The position numbers and the translations under genes were made by a program. Below are positions 53,290-62,292 of a stretch of 64,000 bases of DNA, in pieces; positions within the stretch are counted from its first letter, which is position 1; each line of letters opens with the position of its first letter. The notes below the pieces were generated by a model that made no database searches, had not been told where the DNA came from, and worked only from the letters and a program-made list of their open reading frames with translations. This stretch comes from Solimonas thermocellulolyticum (lineage in GTDB: Bacteria > Pseudomonadota > Gammaproteobacteria > Nevskiales > Nevskiaceae): assembly GCF_040327995.1 (NCBI RefSeq), contig NZ_JBEPIJ010000002.1, positions 229,582 through 293,581 of the forward strand, written 5' to 3'.

Positions 53290-55614
53290 ATGGAAATCGA
53301 TTGTCGTCATGCTGCCTGCCGGCGGCTCACGATCCTGAGCGCCGTGGCGGTGATGCTCTGGGGCGGCGCGGCGCATGCGCTGGAGTTCGACATCGCGGGC
53401 ACCAACGTGCGGCTCGACAACCTGATCACGATCGGCGGCATGCTGCGCATGCAGGATCGTGACGTCAGCCTGGTCGGCAAGTCGAATCTCAACCCGGGGC
53501 TGTGCGTGGGCCGTGTCGGCGACGACGGGGTCTTTGGACCGGACCCCGATCCCAATTCCAATACCTTCTTCGGCGACACCTGTTCGGCTACGGTCGAGGA
53601 TCCCGACTTCGGCAACCGCAACAACTTCTTCATCGCCCAGCCGGGCGGCTTCCAGCCCAATGGCGACAACGGCAACCTCAACTTCGACAAGCACGACATC
53701 GTCCATGCGGTGGCGAAGGTCACCACCGATCTGAACGTCGATCTGTTCGGCTTCAACGTCTTCGCCCGCGGGATCTACTTCTTCGACGAGAACTACAACA
53801 GCTTCGACGAGCGCCATCCCGATACCACCCTGCAACCCTCGCGCACCGAGTACCCGGACGTCGCCAAGGATGAGAACGCCAACGACGCGCGCCTGCTCGA
53901 CTACTTCGTCAGCCGGACCTTCGAGCTGGGCGATCGCCTGGTCAGCTTCAAGCTGGGCAATCACGTGATCAACTGGGGCGAGAGCGGCTTTCTGGCGCTC
54001 AACAGCCTCAACACGATCAACCCCTTGAACCAGGCGCTGCTGCGCCTGCCGGGTTTCGACATCAAGGAGCTGTTCCTGCCGGTGGGCATGGCCTCCTTGA
54101 ACATGGATGTCGCCGACGGTTTCAATCTCGAAGTGTTCTACCAGTACGACTGGGAGCCTTTCGTCGTCGATCCGGTCGGCAGCTTTTTCTCGACGGTGGA
54201 CATCGCGGGTGCCGGCGCCAAATACGCGATGCTGTCCTTCGGCAAGGCGCCGGAGGATCCGCTGGAGCTGTATCGTCCCTGGCGCAATCCGGACGACCCG
54301 TCCTCGGTGCTCGGTTCGCAGTCGGACCGCACGATGCTCCGCGACTTCGACGAAGAGCGTCGCCGCCGCCCGGAGGACGGTGGCCAGTACGGGGCCGCGT
54401 TCAAGGCGTATTTCGAAGGCCTGAACAACGGCACCGAAATCGGCCTGTACTACGCGAACTATCATTCGCGCATCCCCTCGATCTCGATCCTCGCTGCCGA
54501 CGCCACGTGCATCCCGGACCAGTCGGCCGTGGGCGAGTTGCCGGTGATCGGCGGAGCCCTCGGTGCCTTGCTGGGCGCGCTGCCGACGCAGACCGCGCTC
54601 AACGCCTTGCAGTTGCTCGATCCGACCGTCTGCGGCGTGCCGCCGACCAACCTCTTGGCCGCAGCCGGCGCCCCCATTCCGCTGCAGCCCTCCACCGGCG
54701 AACGGGATCCTTTGCCGGTCGGTTCGATCCGTTATTTCATCGAGTACCCGGAAGACGTGCACGTGTACGGCCTGTCGTTCAACACCACGCTCGGTGATTG
54801 GGCCTGGTCGGGCGAGTACGCCTTCCGCGACAATCTGCCGGTGCAAGTGCACGTGACGGATTTGGTGTTCGCCGGTCTGCAGCCAGCGTTTCCGGCCAAC
54901 GACTACAGCCTCGAGCCGATCGCGACCTTGCCCGGCCGTCGCACCGCGGTGCCGGACTTCGTTTCGGTCTATCGCGGCGAGCAATACGGTCCTGGTGACT
55001 ACATCCGCGGCTACGAGCGCATGAAGGTCGGCCAGCTCGGTACGACCTTCCTCAAGCTGATCGGTGGCGACAATCCGCTCGGTGCGAGCCAGATCACCTT
55101 CCTGCTCGAACTGGGCATGACCCAGGTCTTCGACATGCCGGCCATCGACGAGCTGCAGTTCCAGGGGGCCGGCGTCAACACCCACATTTCCGGGGGCGCC
55201 GACGGCAGCGCCGGCATCAATCCGATCGATGTGCGCACCGATCCCAACGATCCGTCGACCAACCGCTCCGACCCCAATCTGCGCCAGAACCCGACGGCGC
55301 ATCCCGATCTGACCGGCTTCGGCACCGAGATCTCGTACGGTTATCGGTTGGTGACGCTGACCCGCTACGACAGCGCCTTCGCCGGCATCAACTTCGAGAT
55401 CCTGGCGGCGCTGTTCCACGACGTCGAAGGCGTCGCGCCCGGCCTCGGGCAGAACTTCGTCGAAGGGCGCAAGCAGATTCTCGGCGGCCTGCGCTGGGAC
55501 TATCTGTCCACATACACCGGAGAGATCCGCTACACCTGGTTCACCGGCGAGCACCGGCGCGACGCGGCGCATGACCGCGACAATCTACTGCTCTGGGTCG
55601 GCTACCAGTTTTGA
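53290..55614 (+). CDS. DUF1302 family outer-membrane-type protein
   Basis: A 774-aa protein with a signal peptide (about 1-34, ending AHA) and a long sequence rich in aromatic and polar residues, ending in ...LLLWVGYQF with a terminal Phe, the pattern of outer-membrane barrels. Near residue 53 it shares RMQDR and LVGKSNL with the gene at the left edge, and both have NWGES. GGGAG lies 6 nt before the ATG. It begins a four-gene operon with DUF1329, a YCF48 protein and an MMPL transporter. The substrate is unknown; a lipid or other hydrophobic compound is inferred from context. Confidence 0.9.
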   Translation: MEIDCRHAACRRLTILSAVAVMLWGGAAHALEFDIAGTNVRLDNLITIGGMLRMQDRDVSLVGKSNLNPGLCVGRVGDDGVFGPDPDPNSNTFFGDTCSATVEDPDFGNRNNFFIAQPGGFQPNGDNGNLNFDKHDIVHAVAKVTTDLNVDLFGFNVFARGIYFFDENYNSFDERHPDTTLQPSRTEYPDVAKDENANDARLLDYFVSRTFELGDRLVSFKLGNHVINWGESGFLALNSLNTINPLNQALLRLPGFDIKELFLPVGMASLNMDVADGFNLEVFYQYDWEPFVVDPVGSFFSTVDIAGAGAKYAMLSFGKAPEDPLELYRPWRNPDDPSSVLGSQSDRTMLRDFDEERRRRPEDGGQYGAAFKAYFEGLNNGTEIGLYYANYHSRIPSISILAADATCIPDQSAVGELPVIGGALGALLGALPTQTALNALQLLDPTVCGVPPTNLLAAAGAPIPLQPSTGERDPLPVGSIRYFIEYPEDVHVYGLSFNTTLGDWAWSGEYAFRDNLPVQVHVTDLVFAGLQPAFPANDYSLEPIATLPGRRTAVPDFVSVYRGEQYGPGDYIRGYERMKVGQLGTTFLKLIGGDNPLGASQITFLLELGMTQVFDMPAIDELQFQGAGVNTHISGGADGSAGINPIDVRTDPNDPSTNRSDPNLRQNPTAHPDLTGFGTEISYGYRLVTLTRYDSAFAGINFEILAALFHDVEGVAPGLGQNFVEGRKQILGGLRWDYLSTYTGEIRYTWFTGEHRRDAAHDRDNLLLWVGYQF

Positions 55615-55618
55615 TTGC

Positions 55619-56995
55619 ATGCGGAGGATGCGCATCGGCCGGCAGGGCTACCGTTCGGCCCTGCCGGCCTTGTTCTTGTTGCTCGCCACCGGCGCGCAGG
55701 CGCGCGTCACCGAGGAACAGGCCGCAGCACTCGGTGCCGAGCTGACGCCGTTCGGCGCCGAGGCGGCGGCGAGCGAGGACGGTGCGATTCCGGCGTGGAC
55801 CGGCGGACTGGCCGCGCCGCCGCCCTGCTTTGCCGGACCCGGGCAGCGCTATTGCGATCCTTACCCCGATGATGCGCCGCTGTTCACGATCTCGGCGGAC
55901 AATCTCGCGCGCCACGCGGCGTATCTGAGCGAGGGGCAGCGCGCGTTGCTGCGCCGCTTCCCCGACAGCTATCGCATGCCGGTGTATCCGACGCGACGCA
56001 GCTTCGCCAATCCGGTCTTCGTCTACGAGGCCAGCCGCGCCAACGCCTTGCGCGCGGAGCTGCAGGGCAATGGCGAGGTGCTCAGTGGCGCGGTGACCGG
56101 TGTGCCGTTTCCGATCCCGAGCAATGGCTTCGAGGTGATCTGGAACCACAAGGTGCGCTATCGCGGCATCTCGGTGCGACGGTGGAACGACCAGTTCGTG
56201 GTGCCGGCGTCCGGCGACTACAACCAGACCACGTTCCGCGAGGACCTGCACTTCCGTTACGCCTTGCCGGGGCAATCGCCCGAAGCGCTCGATCCGGTGC
56301 TGTACTACGCGCTGGCGTTGGTGACCGCGCCGCCGCGCCTGGAAGGTTCCATCCTGCTGCTGCACGAAACGCGCGACCCGATCACTGCAGCCAGGCGCAT
56401 CTGGCAGCATAGTCCGGGCCAGCAACGCCTGCGCCGGGTCACCGTTGCCGGTTTCGATACGCCGGCGCTCGGCGCGGACGGCCTGCGCACCCACGACCAG
56501 GCCGACATGTTCAACGGGCCGACCGAGCGCTACGACCTTGAGCTCCTCGGCAAGCAGTTGCTGTACGTGCCGGCCAACAGCTATCGCCTGCACAGCGATA
56601 CGCTGCGCTACGCCGACATCCTCGGCAAGCGTCACCTCGCTCAGGAGCACACCCGCTATGAGTTGCGCCGCGTCTGGGTGGTCGAGGGGCAGCTGCGGCC
56701 GGGCAGTGCGCACCGCTACAAGCGGCGGCGCTTCTATGTCGATGAGGACGGCTGGCAGATCCGCGTGGTCGACGTTTTCGATGCGCGCGGCGGGCTGTGG
56801 CAGTTGCAGGAGGCGCACAGCGTGGTCGCCTACGACCATCCTTACGAGCTGCCGGTATGCGAAACGGTGTACGATCTACCGGGGAACCGCTACCTCGCCC
56901 AGGCTTTGAACAACGAGCGTGCGGAGACGGTCACCTGGGTGTTCGACGAAGATCATTTCGAGCCGCGCAGGGTTTCGCGGCTGGCGAAGAAATGA
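55619..56995 (+). CDS. DUF1329 family periplasmic protein
   Basis: A 458-aa protein with a signal peptide (about 1-28, ending AQA). DUF1329 members have a LolA/LolB-like beta fold and are thought to bind lipids or act at the outer membrane. Seen: IPAWTGG near residue 61, the YPTRRSFANP stretch, and the repeated FYVDEDGWQI strand near 380. Four nt separate the DUF1302 stop from ATG 55619; ATG 55628 is an alternative but has GGAGG touching it. The motifs ERYDLELLGKQ and YELRRVWVVEG are typical. Function unproven. Confidence 0.88.
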   Translation: MRRMRIGRQGYRSALPALFLLLATGAQARVTEEQAAALGAELTPFGAEAAASEDGAIPAWTGGLAAPPPCFAGPGQRYCDPYPDDAPLFTISADNLARHAAYLSEGQRALLRRFPDSYRMPVYPTRRSFANPVFVYEASRANALRAELQGNGEVLSGAVTGVPFPIPSNGFEVIWNHKVRYRGISVRRWNDQFVVPASGDYNQTTFREDLHFRYALPGQSPEALDPVLYYALALVTAPPRLEGSILLLHETRDPITAARRIWQHSPGQQRLRRVTVAGFDTPALGADGLRTHDQADMFNGPTERYDLELLGKQLLYVPANSYRLHSDTLRYADILGKRHLAQEHTRYELRRVWVVEGQLRPGSAHRYKRRRFYVDEDGWQIRVVDVFDARGGLWQLQEAHSVVAYDHPYELPVCETVYDLPGNRYLAQALNNERAETVTWVFDEDHFEPRRVSRLAKK

Positions 56996-57074
56996 GGCAG
57001 CGGGCTTTGGGGTCAGCAGCGATGGATCAGGCGCGGATACGGCAAATACTGCGGTATCCGGTGAGGAGAGGACC

Positions 57075-58061
57075 ATGAGTAAGTTTTGCGCGGTCAAGCG
57101 TGCCGGCCTGCTGTCGGCGATGCTGTTCGTGGCAGCACCGGTGCTGGCACAGGACGAGGCGGACGATGCCGGTGTGGAACCCATCGTCAAATCGCTGCCG
57201 TCGGAGATCATGCCGCTGACGCCGAGCAGCCTGCTGCTCGATATCGTCGATACCGGCCGCCACCTGATCGCCGTCGGCGATCGCGGCGCGGTGATCGTCT
57301 CCAACGACGGCGCCACCTGGGCGCAGGTGCCCACGCCGACGCGTGCGCCGCTGACGGCGGTGGACTTCGCCGATGCCGATCACGGCTGGGCCGTGGGGCA
57401 CGACGCGGTGATCCTGCACACCGCAGACGGCGGCCGGACCTGGGAACTGCAGAACTTCGAGCCGGAGCTGGAAATGCCGCTGCTCGACGTGCTGTTCCTC
57501 GACACGCAGCGCGGTTTCGCGGTCGGCGCCTACGGGCTGTTCTACCGGACCACCGACGGTGGCACCACGTGGGAGGAGGTCGACAGCCCGATCCGCGAGG
57601 ACGAGTGGCACTTCAATGCGATCACGCGTCTTGCCGACGGCACGCTGTTCATTGCCGGCGAGTCGGGTACGCTGGCCATGTCCACCGACGAAGGCCAGAC
57701 CTGGGAGACGATCACGTCGCCCTACGACAGCTCGCTGTTCGGTGCGCTGCCGTATGGCGAAAAGGGGGTGGTGATCTTCGGCCTGCGCGGCAACGTCTTC
57801 GTCAGCGACGATGCCGCGTCCGCGCAGTGGCGTGAGGTCGACACGGGCACGGTCGCGTCGATGTTCGGTGGTACCGTGCTCGATGACGGCCGCAAGGTCA
57901 TGGTCGGCGTCAACGGCAACATCATCGTCTCGGCCAACGGCGTCGAGGACGTGCAGGTGCTGAAGTCGGCCGCGGGCACGGCACTGTCTGCGGCCATCGC
58001 CGTCGACGGGGTGCTGCTGGCGGTCGGCGAATCGGGCGTGCAGCGCATCGCCCTGAACTGA
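57075..58061 (+). CDS. YCF48-type beta-propeller protein
   Basis: A 328-aa secreted protein with a signal peptide (about 1-26, ending LAQ). Repeats of the pattern DGGRTWE, DGGTTWEE, DEGQTWE and NDGATWAQ (about every 45 residues) are YCF48/BNR-like blades of a beta-propeller related to the photosystem assembly factor HCF136. Such proteins commonly accompany MMPL transporters. GAGGAGAGG before ATG 57075 is a strong Shine-Dalgarno, so it should be well translated. Its partner is probably the next gene. Confidence 0.9.
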   Translation: MSKFCAVKRAGLLSAMLFVAAPVLAQDEADDAGVEPIVKSLPSEIMPLTPSSLLLDIVDTGRHLIAVGDRGAVIVSNDGATWAQVPTPTRAPLTAVDFADADHGWAVGHDAVILHTADGGRTWELQNFEPELEMPLLDVLFLDTQRGFAVGAYGLFYRTTDGGTTWEEVDSPIREDEWHFNAITRLADGTLFIAGESGTLAMSTDEGQTWETITSPYDSSLFGALPYGEKGVVIFGLRGNVFVSDDAASAQWREVDTGTVASMFGGTVLDDGRKVMVGVNGNIIVSANGVEDVQVLKSAAGTALSAAIAVDGVLLAVGESGVQRIALN

Positions 58062-58103
58062 CTACACAAGAATCATTGCGACGAACACCGGGGGACTGGG
58101 CGC

Positions 58104-60677
58104 ATGGCTGGCAAATCCTTCTTCTCACAGGAAAAGATCCTCGCAGTCGTCGAGCCGATCGTCTATGGCAAGCGTGTGTTGATGCTGGTGTTGCTGGGCG
58201 TGCTGACCGCGATCTTCGCGTGGTTCGCGGCCGGCACCCACGTGGATGCCGGTTTCGACAAGTCGATCCCGCTCGAACATCCGTACATGAAGGTGCTCAA
58301 GCAGTACGAGGACGACTTCGGCGGTGCCAACACCATCCTGGTTGCCCTGATCCAGAAGGACAAGAGCCGCGACATCTACAACGAGCACTTCCTCAGCAAG
58401 CTCAAGCAGGTCACCGACGAGGTGTTCTTCCTGCCGGGCGTGGACCGCTCGCGCGTGTCCTCGCTGTTCACGCCAGACGTGCGCTACGTCGAGGTGGTCG
58501 AAGGCGGATTTGCCGGCGGCAACGTGATTCCGGCCGAGTACCAGCCGACCGAGGAGATGTTCGCGCTGGTGCGCGCCAACGTCGGCAAGGGCGGTCACGT
58601 GGGGCGCTACGTGTCGCGCGACCAGACCGGGGCGATGGTGTTTGCCGAGCTGCTCGAAATCGACCCGGTGACGGGCAAAAAGCTCGACTACCGCGAGGTC
58701 GCCAAGCAGCTCGAAGAAAAGATCCGCGGCGCTTACCAAGATGACCAGGTCGACATCCACATCGTCGGCTTCGCCAAGGTCATCGGCGACGTCACCGACG
58801 CGGCGAACGAAGTGATCATGTACTTCTTCGTCGCGCTGGGCATGACCTTCGTGCTGCTGATTCTCTACCTCGGCAGTTTCAAGCTGTCGGTGCTGCCGCT
58901 CGTGTGCTCGTTCATCGCGGTGATCTGGGAGTTCGGCCTGCTCACCGCCAGTGGCTTTGGTCTCGATCCGTTCGCGATCCTGGTCCCGTTCCTGATCCTG
59001 TCCGTCTCGGTCTCGCACGGCGTGCAGTACACCAGCTCGTGGGTGTCGGAGCTGGCGACCGGCAAGAACGGCTTTGATGCCTCGCTCGAGACCTTCCGTC
59101 GCCTGGCGATTCCCGGCACCACGGCGCTCATCACCGACCTCGCCGGCTTTCTGACGATTTTGCTGATCCCGATCGACATCATCCGCGAGATGGCGCTCAA
59201 CGCCTCCTACGGCATGATCGCGATCATCGTCACCAACAAGATCCTGATGCCGATCTGGTTGACGTACATGGACGTCAAGGACGTCGAGGACTTCGTCAAG
59301 AAACAGGAAGCACGGGAGGCGATCTTCAACCCCGTGTTTCGCGCGATGACGGTGGTGACCAAGCCGGTGCCGGCGGCGCTGATCATCATGGCGCTCGCCG
59401 GCCTCTACGGTTGGTCGCTGTGGAAGAGCGAAGACATGATCTACGGCGACGCGCAGTCGGGCGTGCCCGAGCTGCGGCCGGATTCGCGCTACAACAAGGA
59501 TTCCGACGCCATCACCGCGAATTTCACGATCGGCACCGACATCATCAAGGTGATCGCCGAGACCGATCCAGAGTCGTGCATCAAATACGACGTGATGGAG
59601 CAGATCGACCGCTTCGGCTGGCACATCCAGAACGACCCGGGCGTGGCCTCGATCCTGTCGCTGCCTTGGGCCGCACGCACCGTCAACTCGGCGTTTTCCG
59701 AAGGCATGCCGAAGTTTCGCGTGCTGCCGCGCAACCAGTACGTGATGGTGCAGGCGATCACGCCGATTCCGACCTCATCCGGCCTACTCAATCCGGACTG
59801 CTCGGCGATGGCGGTCTTCGTGTTCACCAAGGACCACAAGGCCACCACGCTCGATCGGATCACGACCAAGACCAAGGCCTTCAACAAGCAGAACGCCGAA
59901 CAGTGGTTCGAGCTGAACCCCGGCGTCGACCCGGCATACTGCGAAGACAAAATCGCCGCACGTCGCGCATTGGGCGAGGACGAGGTCGCGCTGAAGAACC
60001 TGATCACCTCGCTCAAGGCACGAGACTTCAGCGACGCGCAGGTGGACGAGGACGCGCGGGTCATCGCGCTACGCGAGAAGGTGGCGCAGTCGGAAGCCAA
60101 GCTAAAAAGCTTTGATAAGCCGTGCCCGGTGAACTTCGCGCTCGCCAGCGCACAGGGTGGCGTGATGGCGGCGTCCAACGAAGTGGTCAAGGCCAAGGAC
60201 AAACCGATCGTCTACTACGTCTACGCGGTGATCATCGTCTTTTTGTGGCTCAGCTTTCGCAACGCTGCCGGCGTGTTCTCGATTCTCGCGCCGCTGTACG
60301 TGGTGTCGAGCCTGATCCTCGCGCTGATGGCGATCAAGGGTATCGGCATGAAGGTGGCGACGCTGCCGGTGGCGGCGCTGGCGGTCGGCATCGGCGTCGA
60401 CTACGGCATCTACATCTACTCGACGATCGAGGAGTTCGTGAAGAAGGGCAAGAGTCTTGCCGACGCCTATTACGAGACCCTGCGCATGACCGGCAAGCCG
60501 GTGATCTTCACAGGCCTTGTACTGTCCGGCTCGGTCGCGACCTGGCTGATGTCCGGCCTGCAGTTCCAGGCCGACATGGGCCTGCTGCTGACCTTCGCGT
60601 TCTTCGCCAACATGATCGGCGCGATCTTCGTCTGCCCAGCAATCTGCCGCTTCCTGATGAAGCTGCCGAACGGGTGA
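58104..60677 (+). CDS. MMPL/RND-superfamily transporter
   Basis: An 857-aa RND-type transporter with twelve helices and two large periplasmic domains (about 47-235 and 441-700). The second half keeps the proton-relay Asp766 in GIGVDYGIY; the matching position in the first half is His305 (SVSVSHGVQY). A second periplasmic domain has four Cys, possibly in disulfides. MMPL proteins move lipids or other hydrophobic compounds. GGGGGACTGGG lies before the ATG. It is the last gene of the DUF1302-DUF1329-YCF48 operon and is followed by a hairpin. Substrate unknown. Confidence 0.92.
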   Translation: MAGKSFFSQEKILAVVEPIVYGKRVLMLVLLGVLTAIFAWFAAGTHVDAGFDKSIPLEHPYMKVLKQYEDDFGGANTILVALIQKDKSRDIYNEHFLSKLKQVTDEVFFLPGVDRSRVSSLFTPDVRYVEVVEGGFAGGNVIPAEYQPTEEMFALVRANVGKGGHVGRYVSRDQTGAMVFAELLEIDPVTGKKLDYREVAKQLEEKIRGAYQDDQVDIHIVGFAKVIGDVTDAANEVIMYFFVALGMTFVLLILYLGSFKLSVLPLVCSFIAVIWEFGLLTASGFGLDPFAILVPFLILSVSVSHGVQYTSSWVSELATGKNGFDASLETFRRLAIPGTTALITDLAGFLTILLIPIDIIREMALNASYGMIAIIVTNKILMPIWLTYMDVKDVEDFVKKQEAREAIFNPVFRAMTVVTKPVPAALIIMALAGLYGWSLWKSEDMIYGDAQSGVPELRPDSRYNKDSDAITANFTIGTDIIKVIAETDPESCIKYDVMEQIDRFGWHIQNDPGVASILSLPWAARTVNSAFSEGMPKFRVLPRNQYVMVQAITPIPTSSGLLNPDCSAMAVFVFTKDHKATTLDRITTKTKAFNKQNAEQWFELNPGVDPAYCEDKIAARRALGEDEVALKNLITSLKARDFSDAQVDEDARVIALREKVAQSEAKLKSFDKPCPVNFALASAQGGVMAASNEVVKAKDKPIVYYVYAVIIVFLWLSFRNAAGVFSILAPLYVVSSLILALMAIKGIGMKVATLPVAALAVGIGVDYGIYIYSTIEEFVKKGKSLADAYYETLRMTGKPVIFTGLVLSGSVATWLMSGLQFQADMGLLLTFAFFANMIGAIFVCPAICRFLMKLPNG

Positions 60678-60714
60678 GCGAAATCGGGAGTGCCGGTGGC
60701 ACTCCCGATTTCGC
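60678..60714 (+). terminator. Strong hairpin directly after the MMPL gene
   Basis: A perfect 17-bp stem (60678-60694 with 60698-60714) with a 3-nt GGT loop begins at the base after the stop codon. It is a clear end signal for the operon, although no long T-run follows. Confidence 0.65.
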
Positions 60715-60718
60715 GAAC

Positions 60719-60793
60719 GCCCGGCCAAGGTGCGTTTGCCTTGGCGGGTCGTGACTTGATGTCACGACGAGTTGAGCAAACGCTTGGCCGGGC
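60719..60793. other. Nested palindromes with alternative folds
   Basis: Outer arms of 11 bp (60719-60729 with 60783-60793), a GCGTTTGC/GCAAACGC pair (60732-60739 with 60776-60783) and an inner 8-bp hairpin (60748-60755 with 60761-60768). A competing hairpin pairs 60724-60730 with 60739-60745. The stretch from 60678 to 60980 otherwise holds no gene; it carries this element, the terminator and the unassigned upstream end of an IS3-type fragment. Confidence 0.6.
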
Positions 60794-60980
60794 CAGTGAA
60801 ATGGAATGAAATTTCGCCAGGGACGGCTGGCACGGGCGCGACTATAGGGCCCCGCTCCGCAGAGTGTGTATAGACTCTGGAGGCCGGGCAAAGTGGAGAG
60901 GAGAAGGATGCCCGCACTGAGCTTGCCCCTGAAACCCGTCTCCCTTGCTGAGAGATTCAATTCTGGCAAGGAGAACGGAA

Positions 60981-61268
60981 ATGACTAAGACGACGAGAGC
61001 GAAGTACACGCTGGAGTTCAAGCTCGAAGCGGTTAGACTGGTCAAAGGCGGACAGGGCCTGACGGCCACGGCCACGATCCTTGGCGTGGCAGAACAGACG
61101 CTGCACAACTGGGTCAAGGCTGATCGTGAGGGTCGGCTGCAAGGTCCAGGCACCAAGCCGGTGAGCCCGGAGCAGATGGAGATCGCTCGGCTGGGGGCTG
61201 TCCGAATGTTTGTGTGTCAGGCGGTTTTTGAATCTCTGCTCGTTCCGCTCAGCGCGGCGCGAGGGTGA
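60981..61268 (+). pseudogene. IS3-family OrfA, cut short by another insertion
   Basis: Residues 1-71 (to about 61193) match the helix-turn-helix OrfA of IS3-type elements: YTLEFKLEAVRLVKGG, then ILGVAEQTLHNWVKAD and MEIARL. At about 61194 the sequence changes to an IS256-type end (GGGGCTGTCCGAA), so the last 24 codons are foreign and OrfB is lost. AAGGAG lies 7 nt before the ATG. The element end upstream is not identified. Confidence 0.75.
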
Positions 61269-61510
61269 AGCGGTCGCCTTACAGTGTCGCGAACTGCTTC
61301 ATCGCTGATTTCCACTCCTTGCTCGCCCGCTTCCAGTCGGCGGTGATGTTGCGCAGGGCCAGTCAGGTCAGCTTGGTGGCGGCCTCGTCGTTCGGGAAAT
61401 GGCCGCGGGTCTTGATGATCTTGCGCAGCCGCGAATACACGCTCTCGATGGCGTTCGTCGTGTAGATGATCCGCCGCACCTCGGGCGGGAAGGCGAAGAA
61501 CGGTTCGTCA
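61195..61510 (-). mobile_element. Remnant of an IS256-family element
   Basis: The right-hand terminus GGGGCTGTCCGAATGTTTGTG (61195 on) marks the end of an element oriented on the minus strand. It keeps only the transposase C-terminus and stops abruptly at about 61510, where a second IS256-type terminus begins. Confidence 0.65.
61279..61508 (-). pseudogene. IS256 transposase C-terminal fragment with a nonsense mutation
   Basis: The minus strand encodes the typical C-terminus: FFAFPPEVRRIIYTTNAIES, RLRKIIKTRGHFPNDEAATK, then NITADWKR and a natural TAA at 61279. A TGA at 61363-61365 stands where related transposases have Trp (KLTWLALRN). The N-terminal two-thirds are missing, so it is inactive twice over. 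Confidence 0.75.
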
Positions 61511-62268
61511 GAGGGTGTCAGAAATTCGGTGTGAGCCATACGCTGTTGTGACGAGGACAAGGAGCGAGTATGGCAGCGCAAGTGGAGAAGCCGTCATTCG
61601 ATGGCGAGCTGTTGGACCGGCTGTTGGCCGGCCGCGACCCCAAGACCGTTCTCAGATCGGACGGCCTGATCGGCGAGCTGAAGAGGGCGCTGGCCGAGCG
61701 CATGCTCGACGCCGAGATGGACGTTCATCTGGGACGCGAAGAAGAGCAGGCCGCCGGCAATCACCGAAATGGGCACGGCCGTAAGACGGTGCGCATGCCC
61801 GACGGCGAGATGACGCTGTCGATTCCGCGGGACCGGCACGGGCGGTTCGACCCGGCGCTGATCGACAAGTACCCGCGGCGGTTTCCGGGTTTCGACGCCC
61901 AGATCGTGGCGCTGTACGCCCGCGGCATGAGCACACGCGACATCCAGGCGCACGTGCGCGAGCTGTACGGCGTGGACATCTCACCGGATCTGGTCTCGGC
62001 GGTCACCGACGCGGTGCTCGACGAGGTCGCGGCCTGGCAGAGCCGGCCGCTGGAATCGACCTACGCCTTCGTGTTCTTCGACGCCCTGCGCGTCAAGATC
62101 CGGGACGAAGGCATCGTGCGCAACAAGGCCGTGTACCTGGCCATCGGCATGCGCTGCGACGGCCGCAAGGAGATTCTGGGGCTGTGGATCGAGCAGGCCG
62201 AGGGCGCGAAGTTCTGGCTGCGCGTGATGACCGAGCTCAAGACCCGCGGCGTCAACGACATCCTAATC
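61511..62268 (+). mobile_element. 5' half of a second IS256-family element
   Basis: It starts with GAGGGTGTCAGAAATTCGGTG, a terminus similar to that at 61195, and includes the first two-thirds of a transposase gene. At 62269 it is interrupted by the IS481-type element; no matching 3' half is found on the other side. Confidence 0.7.
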
Positions 62269-62292
62269 TGTAGTAGTCACGACTTAGTCTGA
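61570..62292 (+). pseudogene. IS256-family transposase, C-terminally truncated
   Basis: About 233 native residues (61570-62268) followed by eight foreign ones. Full members are near 400 aa. The first catalytic Asp (VFFDALRVKIRDEG near residue 170) is kept; the second Asp and the Glu are lost. Also seen: LDAEMDVHLGREEEQAAGN and DIQAHVRELYGV. GGAG lies 5 nt before the ATG. Confidence 0.85.

Noticed and set aside
53092..55572. An 826-codon minus-strand open frame opposite the DUF1302 gene
   Set aside because: Composition (Val/Glu/Arg/Gln-rich with no domain) is that of an antisense shadow; the plus-strand protein has a signal peptide and family motifs.
60508..60969. Minus-strand open frame over the MMPL 3' end and the hairpin region
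   Set aside because: It runs through two strong hairpins and antisense of the MMPL gene; no family resemblance.
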